Assembly: GCA_900763965.1 (NCBI GenBank)
Contig: CAAFMG010000014.1
Span: 1 to 25,464 of the forward strand
Direction of reading: 5' to 3'
Source of the DNA: an uncultured Oscillospiraceae bacterium
GTDB taxonomy: Bacteria > Bacillota > Clostridia > Oscillospirales > Oscillospiraceae
DNA length: 25,464 bases
Below, in pieces: positions 13,976 to 21,904 of this stretch. The stretch's first letter is position 1. Each line of letters starts with the position of its first letter. A program made the translations under genes and the position numbers. A model generated the notes under the pieces. That model was not told the origin of the DNA. It was given only the letters and a program-made list of their open reading frames with translations, and ran no database searches.

Positions 13976-14517
13976 TCGTCATTTCCGGTGCTTCCGGCGT
14001 GGGCAAAGGAACCGTACTGGGGAAGATGATGGAAAAGCGCAAGGATCTGCAATTTTCCGTCTCTGCCACCACCCGTCCCCCCAGACCCAATGAGGTGGAC
14101 GGCGTACACTACTATTTTATCACCAAGGAGCAGTTTCAGGATATGATCGCCAAAGGCGAGTTCCTGGAATATGATGCCCATGCGGCCAATTACTATGGCA
14201 CCCCCCGGCGTCAGGCAGAGGAAAAGTGCCGGAAGGGCCATGTCCTGCTGGACATTGAACCCAAGGGTGCCGCACAGGTGCGCAAGTCCGACCCGGATGC
14301 GGTGCTGATCTTCATCATGCCCCCCTCCATGCAGGAGCTGGAACGCCGTCTGCGGGGCCGGGGCGATACCCCGGAGGATCAGATTGCCCTGCGGATGGAG
14401 CGGGCCGTCTGGGAGATGAAACAGCGCGGCTGGTATGACTATGTGGTGGTCAATGACGATGCCGACCGCTGCGCCGATGAAATTCTGCATATTCTTTCTG
14501 AACTGGAAGAAAAATAA
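13957..14517 (+). CDS. gmk: Guanylate kinase
   Basis: Gmk phosphorylates GMP to GDP with ATP in the cytoplasm. The 186-aa product has the P-loop SGASGVGKGT (10-19, K17), the GMP-binding SATTRPPRPNEVDGVHYYF, the lid region NYYGTPRRQAEE and the conserved LLDIEPKGAAQV, where many homologues have D-x-Q-G. ATG 13957 is preceded by AAAAGGAGG (13940-13948); the frame is open further upstream only within remA, so this start is preferred. It lies in the yloC-remA-gmk-rpoZ order typical of Firmicutes. Confidence 0.96.
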   Translation: MGRGKLIVISGASGVGKGTVLGKMMEKRKDLQFSVSATTRPPRPNEVDGVHYYFITKEQFQDMIAKGEFLEYDAHAANYYGTPRRQAEEKCRKGHVLLDIEPKGAAQVRKSDPDAVLIFIMPPSMQELERRLRGRGDTPEDQIALRMERAVWEMKQRGWYDYVVVNDDADRCADEILHILSELEEK

Positions 14518-14567
14518 CCATAAACCCACAATCTTTGTTGAATAATCGAATTTGGAGGAACTTGACT

Positions 14568-14774
14568 ATGCTTTACCCCCCTGTTGCTGATCTGCTGAAG
14601 AATATGGAAAGCCGCTATCTGCTGGTGAATGTGGTGGCCCACCGGGCCCGGGAAATCGCCGCTGAGGCAGAGGCTTTCCAGGAGGAGCTGCCGGACAAGC
14701 CTGTGACCATGGCCATCCGTGAGGTTGCCGAAGGCAAGCTGTGCGGCTCTGTTAAGGACGAGTACAAGAACTGA
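14568..14774 (+). CDS. rpoZ: RNA polymerase omega subunit
   Basis: Omega helps fold and assemble the beta-prime subunit. The 68-aa product shows the family pattern: LLKNMESRYLLVNVVAHRAR, then REIAAEAE and PVTMAIREVAEGKL. ATG 14568 is preceded by TTGGAGGAA (14552-14560); an upstream in-frame start at 14535 lacks a ribosome binding site and would add a non-conserved leader. The gene begins 50 nt after gmk and is followed after 22 nt by priA. coaBC, often found between rpoZ and priA in Firmicutes, is absent here. Confidence 0.93.
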   Translation: MLYPPVADLLKNMESRYLLVNVVAHRAREIAAEAEAFQEELPDKPVTMAIREVAEGKLCGSVKDEYKN

Positions 14775-14796
14775 TTCACAGTGGGAGGATGGGGCT

Positions 14797-17241
14797 ATGA
14801 TTGCCAGAATTGCTGTTTCTGCGGCAAATTATGCCATTGATAAGCCCTACTCCTATTTGATCCCCCAGGGCATGACGCTGCGGCCCGGTCAGCGGGTGCA
14901 GCTGCCCTTTGGCCGGGGAAACCGTCGGTGCGAGGGCATTGTGCTGACGGTGGAGGAGGCAGAGGAAGAAGGGCTGAAGGCCGTAGAGTGCTGCCTGGAT
15001 CCGGAGCCTATTTTAACGGAGCATCAACTCCGGCTGGCGGCCTTCCTGCGGGAGCGGTATTTCTGCACCTACTATGATGCGGTGCGGGGGATGCTGCCGG
15101 CAGGACTGTGGTTTTCTGCCAAGGAAAGCTTTTCCCTGACGGAAAACCGGCAGTGGAAGGAAAAGCCGCCGACCCGGGAAAATGCCGAAAAGATCCTGTC
15201 CTTTCTGGAGGAAATGGGCGGCCAGGCCCAGGGGGATGCCCTGCGGAGCCTGATCCCGGAGGAAGATGCCCTTTCCGAAGCTGTCAGCTACCTGGTGCGG
15301 AAAAAATGGCTGACAGCCAAAAGCGACTTTATTCGCCGCACCAAGGACAAAACCGAGAAAATCGCCACCCTGGCAGCCTCTCCGGAGGAAGCCATGGAAT
15401 ATGCCTCCCGGCGGCCGAAATCTGCCCTGATGCAGAAAAATGTGCTGGAGCTGCTGTGCAGCCTGGGCAGTGTGGCAGTAAAGGAGCTGTGCTACTTTAC
15501 AGGCGCATCCACCCAAACCATCAACCGGCTGGAAAAGCTGGGGTATCTGACCTTGTCGGAACGCCCGGTGCTGCGGTGCAAAGAGATCCAGCCGGCCAAG
15601 CTGGAAGGGCCGCTGGTACTCAATGACGACCAGCAGACCTGCTTTGCGGGGCTTTCCCGGCAGATGGCCCAGCCTGAGCCTGGGGTGGCGCTATTGTATG
15701 GTGTCACCGGATCGGGAAAGACCTCGGTCTATATCAAGCTCATCCAGGCAGCGCTGGATGGGGGACGGAGTGCCATGCTCCTGGTTCCCGAAATTGCGCT
15801 GACCCCCCAGCTCCTGGGCCTTCTGGCGGCCTATTTCGGGGAGCAGGTGGCGGTTCTCCACTCCAATCTGTCCGCCGCCGAGCGGTATGATCAGTGGAAG
15901 CGTGTCCGCCAGGGAAATGCCAGAGTGGTGGTGGGCACCCGCAGTGCGGTGTTTGCCCCCTGTGATCCCGGCCTCATCATTCTCGATGAGGAGCAGGAGC
16001 ATTCTTATAAATCAGAAAACAATCCCCGGTACTGTGCCAGGGAGGTGGCCATCTGGCGGGGTGCCAAGGAGAAGGCTTTGGTGCTTCTCGGCTCTGCCAC
16101 CCCCTCCATTGAAACCATGTACCGGGCCCAAAGCGGTTTATACCGCCTATATACCCTGAAGAACCGCTTCGGCGGACGCAAGCTTCCCACGGTGGAAATC
16201 GTGGATATGCGCCAGGAGCTGAAGATGGGCAATGACCTGTCCCTGAGCCTTCCCCTGCGGGAGGCCATCCTGGATACCTGGAAAGCCGGAAAGCAGACCA
16301 TTCTGCTGCTGAACCGCCGGGGCAATTCCCGGTGCCTGGTGTGCGTGGACTGCCGGGAAAGCCCGGAGTGTCCCCGGTGCAGTGTCCGCCTGACCTATCA
16401 CAGCGCCAACCACCGGCTGATGTGCCACTACTGCGGCTATTCCCAGCCGGTGCCGGATCGCTGCCCCAAGTGCGGCGGCCCCATCAAAACCATCGGTACC
16501 GGCACCCAGAAGGTGCAGCAGGAGCTAGCCATGCTTCTGCCGGAAATGGAGACCATCCGCATGGATGCGGACACGGTCAGCGCCGTGAACACCCACGAAA
16601 AGATTCTGGATCGCTTCCGCGAGGAAAAGATCCCGGTGCTCATCGGCACCCAGATGGTGGCCAAGGGGCTGAACCTGCCGGATGTGACCCTGGTGGGGGT
16701 GCTGGATGCAGATCTGAGCCTGTACACCGGCGGCTACCGGGCAGGAGAGACGACCTTCAATATGCTAACCCAGGTGGTGGGGCGGGCCGGACGGGGAGAT
16801 GCTCCCGGGCGGGCCATGATCCAGACCCTGGTGCCGGAGCATCAGATCATCCGTCTGGCGGCCCGGCAGGATTATGACGGCTTCTATGCGCTGGAGCTGG
16901 GACTGCGCCGGGTGCAGAATGCCCCGCCCTTTGGCGATTTCACCCTGATCACCTTTATCGGGGAGGATGAGGGGGCGGTAATGCGGGGGGCTGTCAAAAT
17001 GCGCGACAGCATCCGCACCTGTCTGCGGCAGCCGGAGTATGCCGGGGAGGAATGCACCGTTCTGGGGCCTGCCCCCTGTCCGGTGCCGAAAATCAACTAT
17101 CACTTCCGCTACCGGCTGACCCTCCACGGAAAAATGACAAAGAATCTTCGCCTGCTGCTGGCCTTCCTTCTGCGCCAGTTCGGTCGGGACGGAGGCAATC
17201 GGGGCGTGTCGGCCTTTGCGGACATCAACGGATATGAATAG
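14797..17241 (+). CDS. priA: Primosomal protein N' (replication restart helicase)
   Basis: PriA recognises stalled forks and loads the replication machinery. The 814-aa protein has an N-terminal DNA-binding domain (IARIAVSAANYAIDKPYSY), a superfamily 2 helicase core and a Cys-rich zinc module. Walker A is GVTGSGKT (302-309, K308). Walker B is LDEEQEHSYK with D397-E398-E399-Q400, where most PriA proteins have DEEH. GSATPSIET is motif III. The zinc cysteines lie between about 513 and 559 (C516, C519, C525, C528, C543, C546, C556, C559), followed by GTGTQKVQQEL and QVVGRAGRGD. ATG 14797 follows GGGAGGATGGGG; the frame continues upstream only inside rpoZ. Confidence 0.96.
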   Translation: MIARIAVSAANYAIDKPYSYLIPQGMTLRPGQRVQLPFGRGNRRCEGIVLTVEEAEEEGLKAVECCLDPEPILTEHQLRLAAFLRERYFCTYYDAVRGMLPAGLWFSAKESFSLTENRQWKEKPPTRENAEKILSFLEEMGGQAQGDALRSLIPEEDALSEAVSYLVRKKWLTAKSDFIRRTKDKTEKIATLAASPEEAMEYASRRPKSALMQKNVLELLCSLGSVAVKELCYFTGASTQTINRLEKLGYLTLSERPVLRCKEIQPAKLEGPLVLNDDQQTCFAGLSRQMAQPEPGVALLYGVTGSGKTSVYIKLIQAALDGGRSAMLLVPEIALTPQLLGLLAAYFGEQVAVLHSNLSAAERYDQWKRVRQGNARVVVGTRSAVFAPCDPGLIILDEEQEHSYKSENNPRYCAREVAIWRGAKEKALVLLGSATPSIETMYRAQSGLYRLYTLKNRFGGRKLPTVEIVDMRQELKMGNDLSLSLPLREAILDTWKAGKQTILLLNRRGNSRCLVCVDCRESPECPRCSVRLTYHSANHRLMCHYCGYSQPVPDRCPKCGGPIKTIGTGTQKVQQELAMLLPEMETIRMDADTVSAVNTHEKILDRFREEKIPVLIGTQMVAKGLNLPDVTLVGVLDADLSLYTGGYRAGETTFNMLTQVVGRAGRGDAPGRAMIQTLVPEHQIIRLAARQDYDGFYALELGLRRVQNAPPFGDFTLITFIGEDEGAVMRGAVKMRDSIRTCLRQPEYAGEECTVLGPAPCPVPKINYHFRYRLTLHGKMTKNLRLLLAFLLRQFGRDGGNRGVSAFADINGYE

Positions 17242-17258
17242 AGAAAAGAGGATTTACC

Positions 17259-17732
17259 ATGGGACTGCGTAATATTTTAACGGATAAGGATCCGGCTCTG
17301 CACAAGGTCTGCAAGCCGGTGACAAACTTCGACGGCAAGCTGCATAAGCTGCTGGACGATATGGCTGAGACTCTGAAGGAAGCCAACGGCGTGGGTCTGG
17401 CAGCGCCTCAGGTGGGCATCCTGCGCCGGGTGGTCATTGTGGATGTGGGGGACGAGATCGTAGAGCTGGTCAACCCCACTCTGGTGGAGACCGACGGTGA
17501 GCAGATCGGTGCCGAGGGCTGCCTCAGCGTTCCCGGCAAGTACGGTCTGGTAAAGCGGCCCTACTACGCCAAGGTCAAGGCCCAGGATCGCTATGGCGAA
17601 TGGTTCGAGGCAGAGGGCGAGGAGATCATTGCCCGGTGCTTCTGCCACGAGCTGGATCATCTGGACGGCATTGTGTACACCGAGGTCATGGAGCGCTTCC
17701 TGACAGAGGAAGAACTGAAGGCCGACGAATAA
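17259..17732 (+). CDS. def: Peptide deformylase
   Basis: Def removes the N-formyl group from new proteins. The 157-aa enzyme has the three signature motifs: GVGLAAPQVG (44-53), EGCLSVPG with metal ligand C88, and CHELDHLDG with H130, catalytic E131 and H134. Compact length and the EGCLSVP form agree with a bacterial type 1-like enzyme. A ribosome binding site AGAGGAT precedes the ATG. It is followed after 15 nt by fmt, the enzyme that adds the formyl group to initiator Met-tRNA, so both ends of the formylation cycle are co-expressed. Confidence 0.97.
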   Translation: MGLRNILTDKDPALHKVCKPVTNFDGKLHKLLDDMAETLKEANGVGLAAPQVGILRRVVIVDVGDEIVELVNPTLVETDGEQIGAEGCLSVPGKYGLVKRPYYAKVKAQDRYGEWFEAEGEEIIARCFCHELDHLDGIVYTEVMERFLTEEELKADE

Positions 17733-17747
17733 ACCGGGAGGGCAAAG

Positions 17748-18656
17748 ATGCGAGTTGTTTTCATGGGAACGCCGGACATTGCGGCGACCTGCCTGAAAAA
17801 GATCCTTGCCGACGGCTTTGAGGTGGTGGGCGTCTATACCCAGCCGGATCGGCCCAAGGGCCGGGGGATGAAAATGGTTTTCTCCCCGGTAAAGGAAGTG
17901 GCCCTTGCCCACGATCTGCCTGTTTTCCAGCCGGAAAACTTTCGGCAGGAGGAGACGGTGCAGCAGCTGCGGGACTTGAAGCCCGATATCTGCGCCGTGG
18001 TGGCCTACGGACGGATCCTGCCCCAGAAGGTGCTGGATGTGCCCACCTATGGCTGCATCAATATCCACGCCAGCATTCTGCCCCAGTACCGGGGCAGCGC
18101 CCCCTACCAGTGGGCCGTGCTGGACGGACAGAAGCAGACCGGCGTTTCCGCCATGTACCTGGTGCGGGAAATGGATGCCGGTGATGTGATCGAAATTTCC
18201 AAGACCCCCATTGGGGAAAATGAAACCGCCGGAGAGCTTTTGGATCGCCTGGCGGTGCTGGGTGCGGATCTTCTCAGCAAGACCCTGACCCGCTTCACCC
18301 AGGGCCCGGTGCCTGCAACGCCCCAGGATCCGGCAAAGGTCAGCTTTGCGCCTATGCTGGAAAAGACCATGTGCCCCATCGACTGGACAAAGACGGCCCA
18401 GCAGGTGCATGACCATGTCCGGGGACTGCATCCCTGGCCGGTGGCTACCATGCAGCTGCAAGGCAAGCTCTTTAAGGTTCACGAGACCCGGGTGGTTCCC
18501 GGCAGCGGCCAGCCCGGTCAGATCCTGGGCCTGACCAAAACCGGCCTGGTGATGGCCTGCGGCCAGGGTGCGGTGGAGATCCGTTCCCTCCAGGCCGAGG
18601 GCGGCAAGCGGATGGCGGCTCCCGATTATTTCCGGGGCCACCCCCTGGAGCTGTAA
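17748..18656 (+). CDS. fmt: Methionyl-tRNA formyltransferase
   Basis: Fmt transfers a formyl group from 10-formyl-THF to initiator Met-tRNA. The 302-aa protein has the N-terminal MRVVFMGTPDIAA, the catalytic trio N105 and H107 in INIHASILPQYRGSAP and D143 in REMDAGDVIE, and the C-terminal OB-fold with the family motif LHPWPVATMQL. The length is normal (about 310). GGGAGG upstream fits ATG 17748. rsmB starts 3 nt after its stop. Confidence 0.97.
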   Translation: MRVVFMGTPDIAATCLKKILADGFEVVGVYTQPDRPKGRGMKMVFSPVKEVALAHDLPVFQPENFRQEETVQQLRDLKPDICAVVAYGRILPQKVLDVPTYGCINIHASILPQYRGSAPYQWAVLDGQKQTGVSAMYLVREMDAGDVIEISKTPIGENETAGELLDRLAVLGADLLSKTLTRFTQGPVPATPQDPAKVSFAPMLEKTMCPIDWTKTAQQVHDHVRGLHPWPVATMQLQGKLFKVHETRVVPGSGQPGQILGLTKTGLVMACGQGAVEIRSLQAEGGKRMAAPDYFRGHPLEL

Positions 18657-18659
18657 GCC

Positions 18660-19973
18660 GTGGGGGCCAGACAGACGGCGCTCAATGCGCTGATCGCCTG
18701 CCGCAAGGAGGGCGCCTGGTCAAACGGCGTTCTGAAGGAGTACATTCAGCATGACCGGCTGGACGGCCGGGATGCGGCTCTGGCGGCCCGGCTGTGCTAC
18801 GGCGTGATCCAGAACCGGGGCAAGCTGGACTTCTACTTGCAGCAGCTGCTCGCCGGGCGGCTGAAGGATGTACAGCCGGTGGTGCGGGATATCCTCCATT
18901 TGGGGCTGTACCAGATTTATGAATTGGATAAGATCCCGGACAGCGCCGCAGTCAATGAGTCGGTGGCTCTGGCAAAGCAATACAGCCGCAATCCCAAGGC
19001 CCCTTCCCTGGTCAACGGCGTGCTGCGCAATGCGGTGCGCACCAAGGGGAGCTTGCAGGAGCCAACATCCTTTGCGGACAAATACAGCCACCCCGATGCC
19101 CTGATCGGGCTTTTGAAGCAGAATCTGCCCAAGGGCACCCTGGAACCCATGCTCATTGCCGACAACGAGGCTCCGGAAATGACGGTGCAGGTCAATACCC
19201 TGCGCACTTCTGCCCAGGCGCTGACGGTGCAGTTGCAGGAGCAGGGAGTAGGAGTCAAGCCCCACAGCTGGATGCCGGACTGCCTGGTGCTTTCCGGCAC
19301 AGGAAATCTGGAGCAGCTGTCTGCCTTCCGGGAGGGCAAGTTCTATGTTCAGGATCCCGCCTCCCGGCTCAGCGTTCTTTGCGCCAAGCTGCCAAAGGAA
19401 GGTGCCCGGGTGCTGGACTGCTGCTCAGCCCCCGGCGGAAAGAGCTTTGCCGCCGCCATTGCCATGGCAGGGTGCGGAAGGATCCAATCCTGTGATGTTC
19501 ACGCCCACAAAACGGCTCTCATTGAAAAGGGTGCCCAGCGGCTGGGCTTGGAGAATATCACGGTCTGCCAGCAGGATGCCACCCGGCTTGTGCCCCAGTG
19601 GTGCAATGGGATGGATGCGGTCATTGTGGATGCCCCTTGCTCCGGCCTGGGGATCATCCGGAAAAAGCCGGACATCCGCTATAAAAACCTGACGGAAACG
19701 GAAGCACTGCCTGCCTTGCAGAAGCAGATCCTTTCCAATCAGGCAAACTATGTAAAACCCGGTGGGATTCTTATGTATTCCACCTGTACGGTACTGAAAC
19801 GGGAAAATGAAGAGGTGGTCAGCGCCTTTTTGCAGGAGCATCCGGATTTCTACCCGGAAGCACTGGATCTGCCAGCCCTTTTCCCTGCCAACACCTCCGG
19901 GATGCTGACCCTGATCCCCGGACAATACGATACGGACGGCTTCTTTATCTGCCGTCTGCGGAGGAGACCATGA
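18660..19973 (+). CDS. rsmB: 16S rRNA (cytosine-967) C5-methyltransferase
   Basis: RsmB methylates C967 of 16S rRNA. The 437-aa protein joins an N-terminal NusB-like domain (about 1-140, with RQTALNALIACRKEGAWSN) to a SAM-dependent methyltransferase. The SAM loop is VLDCCSAPGGKS (251-262), the base-binding cysteine C327 lies in DAPCSGLG, and the catalytic C376 in YSTCTV. Translation starts at GTG 18660, 3 nt after fmt. No strong ribosome binding site is visible, so coupling to fmt is likely. The stop overlaps rlmN by ATGA. Confidence 0.95.
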   Translation: MGARQTALNALIACRKEGAWSNGVLKEYIQHDRLDGRDAALAARLCYGVIQNRGKLDFYLQQLLAGRLKDVQPVVRDILHLGLYQIYELDKIPDSAAVNESVALAKQYSRNPKAPSLVNGVLRNAVRTKGSLQEPTSFADKYSHPDALIGLLKQNLPKGTLEPMLIADNEAPEMTVQVNTLRTSAQALTVQLQEQGVGVKPHSWMPDCLVLSGTGNLEQLSAFREGKFYVQDPASRLSVLCAKLPKEGARVLDCCSAPGGKSFAAAIAMAGCGRIQSCDVHAHKTALIEKGAQRLGLENITVCQQDATRLVPQWCNGMDAVIVDAPCSGLGIIRKKPDIRYKNLTETEALPALQKQILSNQANYVKPGGILMYSTCTVLKRENEEVVSAFLQEHPDFYPEALDLPALFPANTSGMLTLIPGQYDTDGFFICRLRRRP

Positions 19974-20998
19974 ATCTGAAATCCATGACCCAGAGCGAAA
20001 TCGGGGCAGTATTCCAGGAGCTGGGCCTGCCCGCCTTCCGGGCCAAGCAGGTGTATTCCTGGCTACATAAGGGCGTTCGCTCCTATGACGAGATGACCAA
20101 TCTGCCCAAGAGCCTGCGGGATGTGCTTTCGGAAAAATACCCCATCCACCCCCCAAAGGTGGTGCGCAAGCAGGAATCTGCCAAGGACGGCACCATCAAG
20201 TACCTCTGGCAGCTCCAGGACGGAAACTGCGTGGAGACGGTGCTGATGCGATACCGCTACGGCAGCACCGTGTGCATTTCCACCGAGGTGGGCTGCGGCA
20301 TGGGCTGTGCCTTCTGTGCCTCCACCATCGGCGGCCTGGTGCGGCGGCTGGAGCCCTATGAAATGCTGGACGAGGTTCTGTTCACCCAGGTGGACTCCGG
20401 TCAGACGGTTTCCCATGTGGTGCTGATGGGCATTGGCGAGCCGCTGGACAACTTTGACAATGTGATGCGGTTTTTGGAGCTGGTGAACAGCCCGGAGGGG
20501 TTGAACATCTCCATGCGCCACATCAGCCTTTCCACCTGCGGCCTGGTGCCGAAAATCGACGCTTTGGCCCAGCGGAAGCTCCAGCTGAGCCTGGCCATTT
20601 CCCTTCACGGCCCCAATGACGAGATCCGGGGCAGGCTTATGCCGGTCAATCGGGCCTATCCCATGGATCAGCTGCTGGCCGCCTGCCGGCGGTACTATGC
20701 AGCCACCTCCCGGCGAATCCACTTTGAATACGCCATGATCGACGGGGTCAACGACTCGGAGGACAACGCCAAAGAGCTGCTGCAGCGGCTCAAGGGTCTG
20801 CCTGCCCATGTGAATATGATCCCCCTGAACCATGTGGAGGAAAGCCCCCTGAAACCCAGCAGCCGTGCTGCCGTGGCCAGATTCCAGAAGATCCTGGAGG
20901 CAGGGGGCGTGACCGCAACGGTGCGCCGCACCCTGGGCGGGGACATTGATGCCTCCTGCGGTCAGCTGAGAAGAAAGTACAATAAAGAAAACGCGTGA
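19970..20998 (+). CDS. rlmN: 23S rRNA (adenine-2503)-C2 / tRNA methyltransferase, radical SAM
   Basis: RlmN puts a methyl group on C2 of A2503 in 23S rRNA and A37 in some tRNAs by radical SAM chemistry. The 342-aa protein has the 4Fe-4S motif C109-x3-C113-x2-C116 (GCGMGCAFC), the SAM-binding LMGIGEPLDN, the active cysteine C102 and the C-terminal methyl-carrying C330 in DASCGQL. Both methylation cysteines are present, so the enzyme should be active. The ATG overlaps the rsmB stop by 4 nt. It ends the long run that began at cdaA. Confidence 0.97.
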   Translation: MNLKSMTQSEIGAVFQELGLPAFRAKQVYSWLHKGVRSYDEMTNLPKSLRDVLSEKYPIHPPKVVRKQESAKDGTIKYLWQLQDGNCVETVLMRYRYGSTVCISTEVGCGMGCAFCASTIGGLVRRLEPYEMLDEVLFTQVDSGQTVSHVVLMGIGEPLDNFDNVMRFLELVNSPEGLNISMRHISLSTCGLVPKIDALAQRKLQLSLAISLHGPNDEIRGRLMPVNRAYPMDQLLAACRRYYAATSRRIHFEYAMIDGVNDSEDNAKELLQRLKGLPAHVNMIPLNHVEESPLKPSSRAAVARFQKILEAGGVTATVRRTLGGDIDASCGQLRRKYNKENA

Positions 20999-21072
20999 TC
21001 CATCGGCGGCGGAACAGCATAGCCTTGCTGAGATCCGGCTGATTTTATAAGATTTTCAAAGAGAATTCAGAA

Positions 21073-21117
21073 GGCGGCTTTCCCGTTTCCCCTGCATGGG
21101 GAGAAAGGGAAACTGCC
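21073..21117 (+). promoter_or_regulatory. Long imperfect hairpin in the leader of the phosphatase gene
   Basis: In the 142-nt gap between rlmN and the phosphatase, 21073-21092 folds back on 21098-21117 with about 18 pairs, one bulge and one small internal loop; TGCAT forms the loop. No T tail follows; instead the ribosome binding site AGAAAGGAGAG starts just downstream. It could be a transcript stabiliser, a weak terminator or an attenuator. A possible weak promoter (TTGCTG at 21025, TATAAG at 21046, spacer only 15 bp) lies upstream. Confidence 0.5.
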
Positions 21118-21140
21118 AAAGAAGAAAGGAGAGAACGCCC

Positions 21141-21872
21141 ATGCAATGCTGGGGACTTTCGGATCCCGGCTGTGTCCGCACCCAGAACCAGGATGCCTAT
21201 CAAATGGAAAAGCTGGATCGCAGCACACTGCTGTGTGTGGTCTGTGACGGCATGGGCGGAGCCAAATCCGGCAACATTGCCAGCTCTCTGGCAGTGGATG
21301 TGTTTTTGCAGGAGATCCGGCAGAACTGGAAACCGAAGCTGGATCAGGCGAAGATCGACCAGATCCTCCAAAATGCCGTAAAGCTTGCCAATTTTACGGT
21401 GTATGACCAATCCCGGCAGATCCCGGAGTTTGACGGCATGGGAACCACCCTGGTGGCGGTTCTGGTCTGCGGAAAAAAGGCCACCGTTGTCAATGTGGGC
21501 GACAGCCGTGCCTACGGCATCGACCGCAGCGGCATCCGCCAGATCTCCAAGGATCATTCCCTGGTGCAGATGATGGTGGATCGGGGAGACCTGACCGCCG
21601 AGCGGGCCAAAAGCTATCCAGGCAAGAATTTTATCACCCGTGCCGTCGGCACAGAGACCACCGTCCAGTGCGATATTTTCCACCTGGATGTGGTCAAGGG
21701 GGACTATTTCCTGCTGTGTTCCGACGGACTCAGCAATACCATGGACGATCAGGAGATCCTCTTTGAGGTCGTCCACGGCGTCAACAAGGCCCATTGCTGC
21801 CAGCGGCTTTTGGACATTGCCAAGAACCGGGGGGCGCCGGATAACGTGACCAGTGTACTGGTTTTAATATGA
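21141..21872 (+). CDS. stp: PP2C-family serine/threonine phosphatase
   Basis: This 243-aa metal-dependent phosphatase is expected to reverse phosphorylation by the kinase encoded next to it. It has the PP2C motifs in order: R13-x2-N16-x-D18 (VRTQNQDAY), VCDGMGG with metal ligands D36-G37, GMGTTLVAVLV, VVNVGDSRAYGI, ISKDHSLVQ, CSDGLSNTM with D195, and APDNVTSVLV with D234-N235. All metal-binding residues seem present. ATG 21141 follows GAAAGGAGAG; an upstream in-frame start at 21096 lies inside the leader hairpin and is less likely. The kinase starts 32 nt after the stop. This stp-stk pair is standard in Firmicutes (prpC-prkC in Bacillus). Confidence 0.95.
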   Translation: MQCWGLSDPGCVRTQNQDAYQMEKLDRSTLLCVVCDGMGGAKSGNIASSLAVDVFLQEIRQNWKPKLDQAKIDQILQNAVKLANFTVYDQSRQIPEFDGMGTTLVAVLVCGKKATVVNVGDSRAYGIDRSGIRQISKDHSLVQMMVDRGDLTAERAKSYPGKNFITRAVGTETTVQCDIFHLDVVKGDYFLLCSDGLSNTMDDQEILFEVVHGVNKAHCCQRLLDIAKNRGAPDNVTSVLVLI

Positions 21873-21904
21873 TTTGCCTGTCTCGAAAGGAGCAATTCTG
21901 AAAT

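Noticed and set aside
17277..18641. A 454-codon open frame on the - strand across def and fmt
   Set aside because: It is a shadow of two well-recognised enzymes and shows no start signal or domain.
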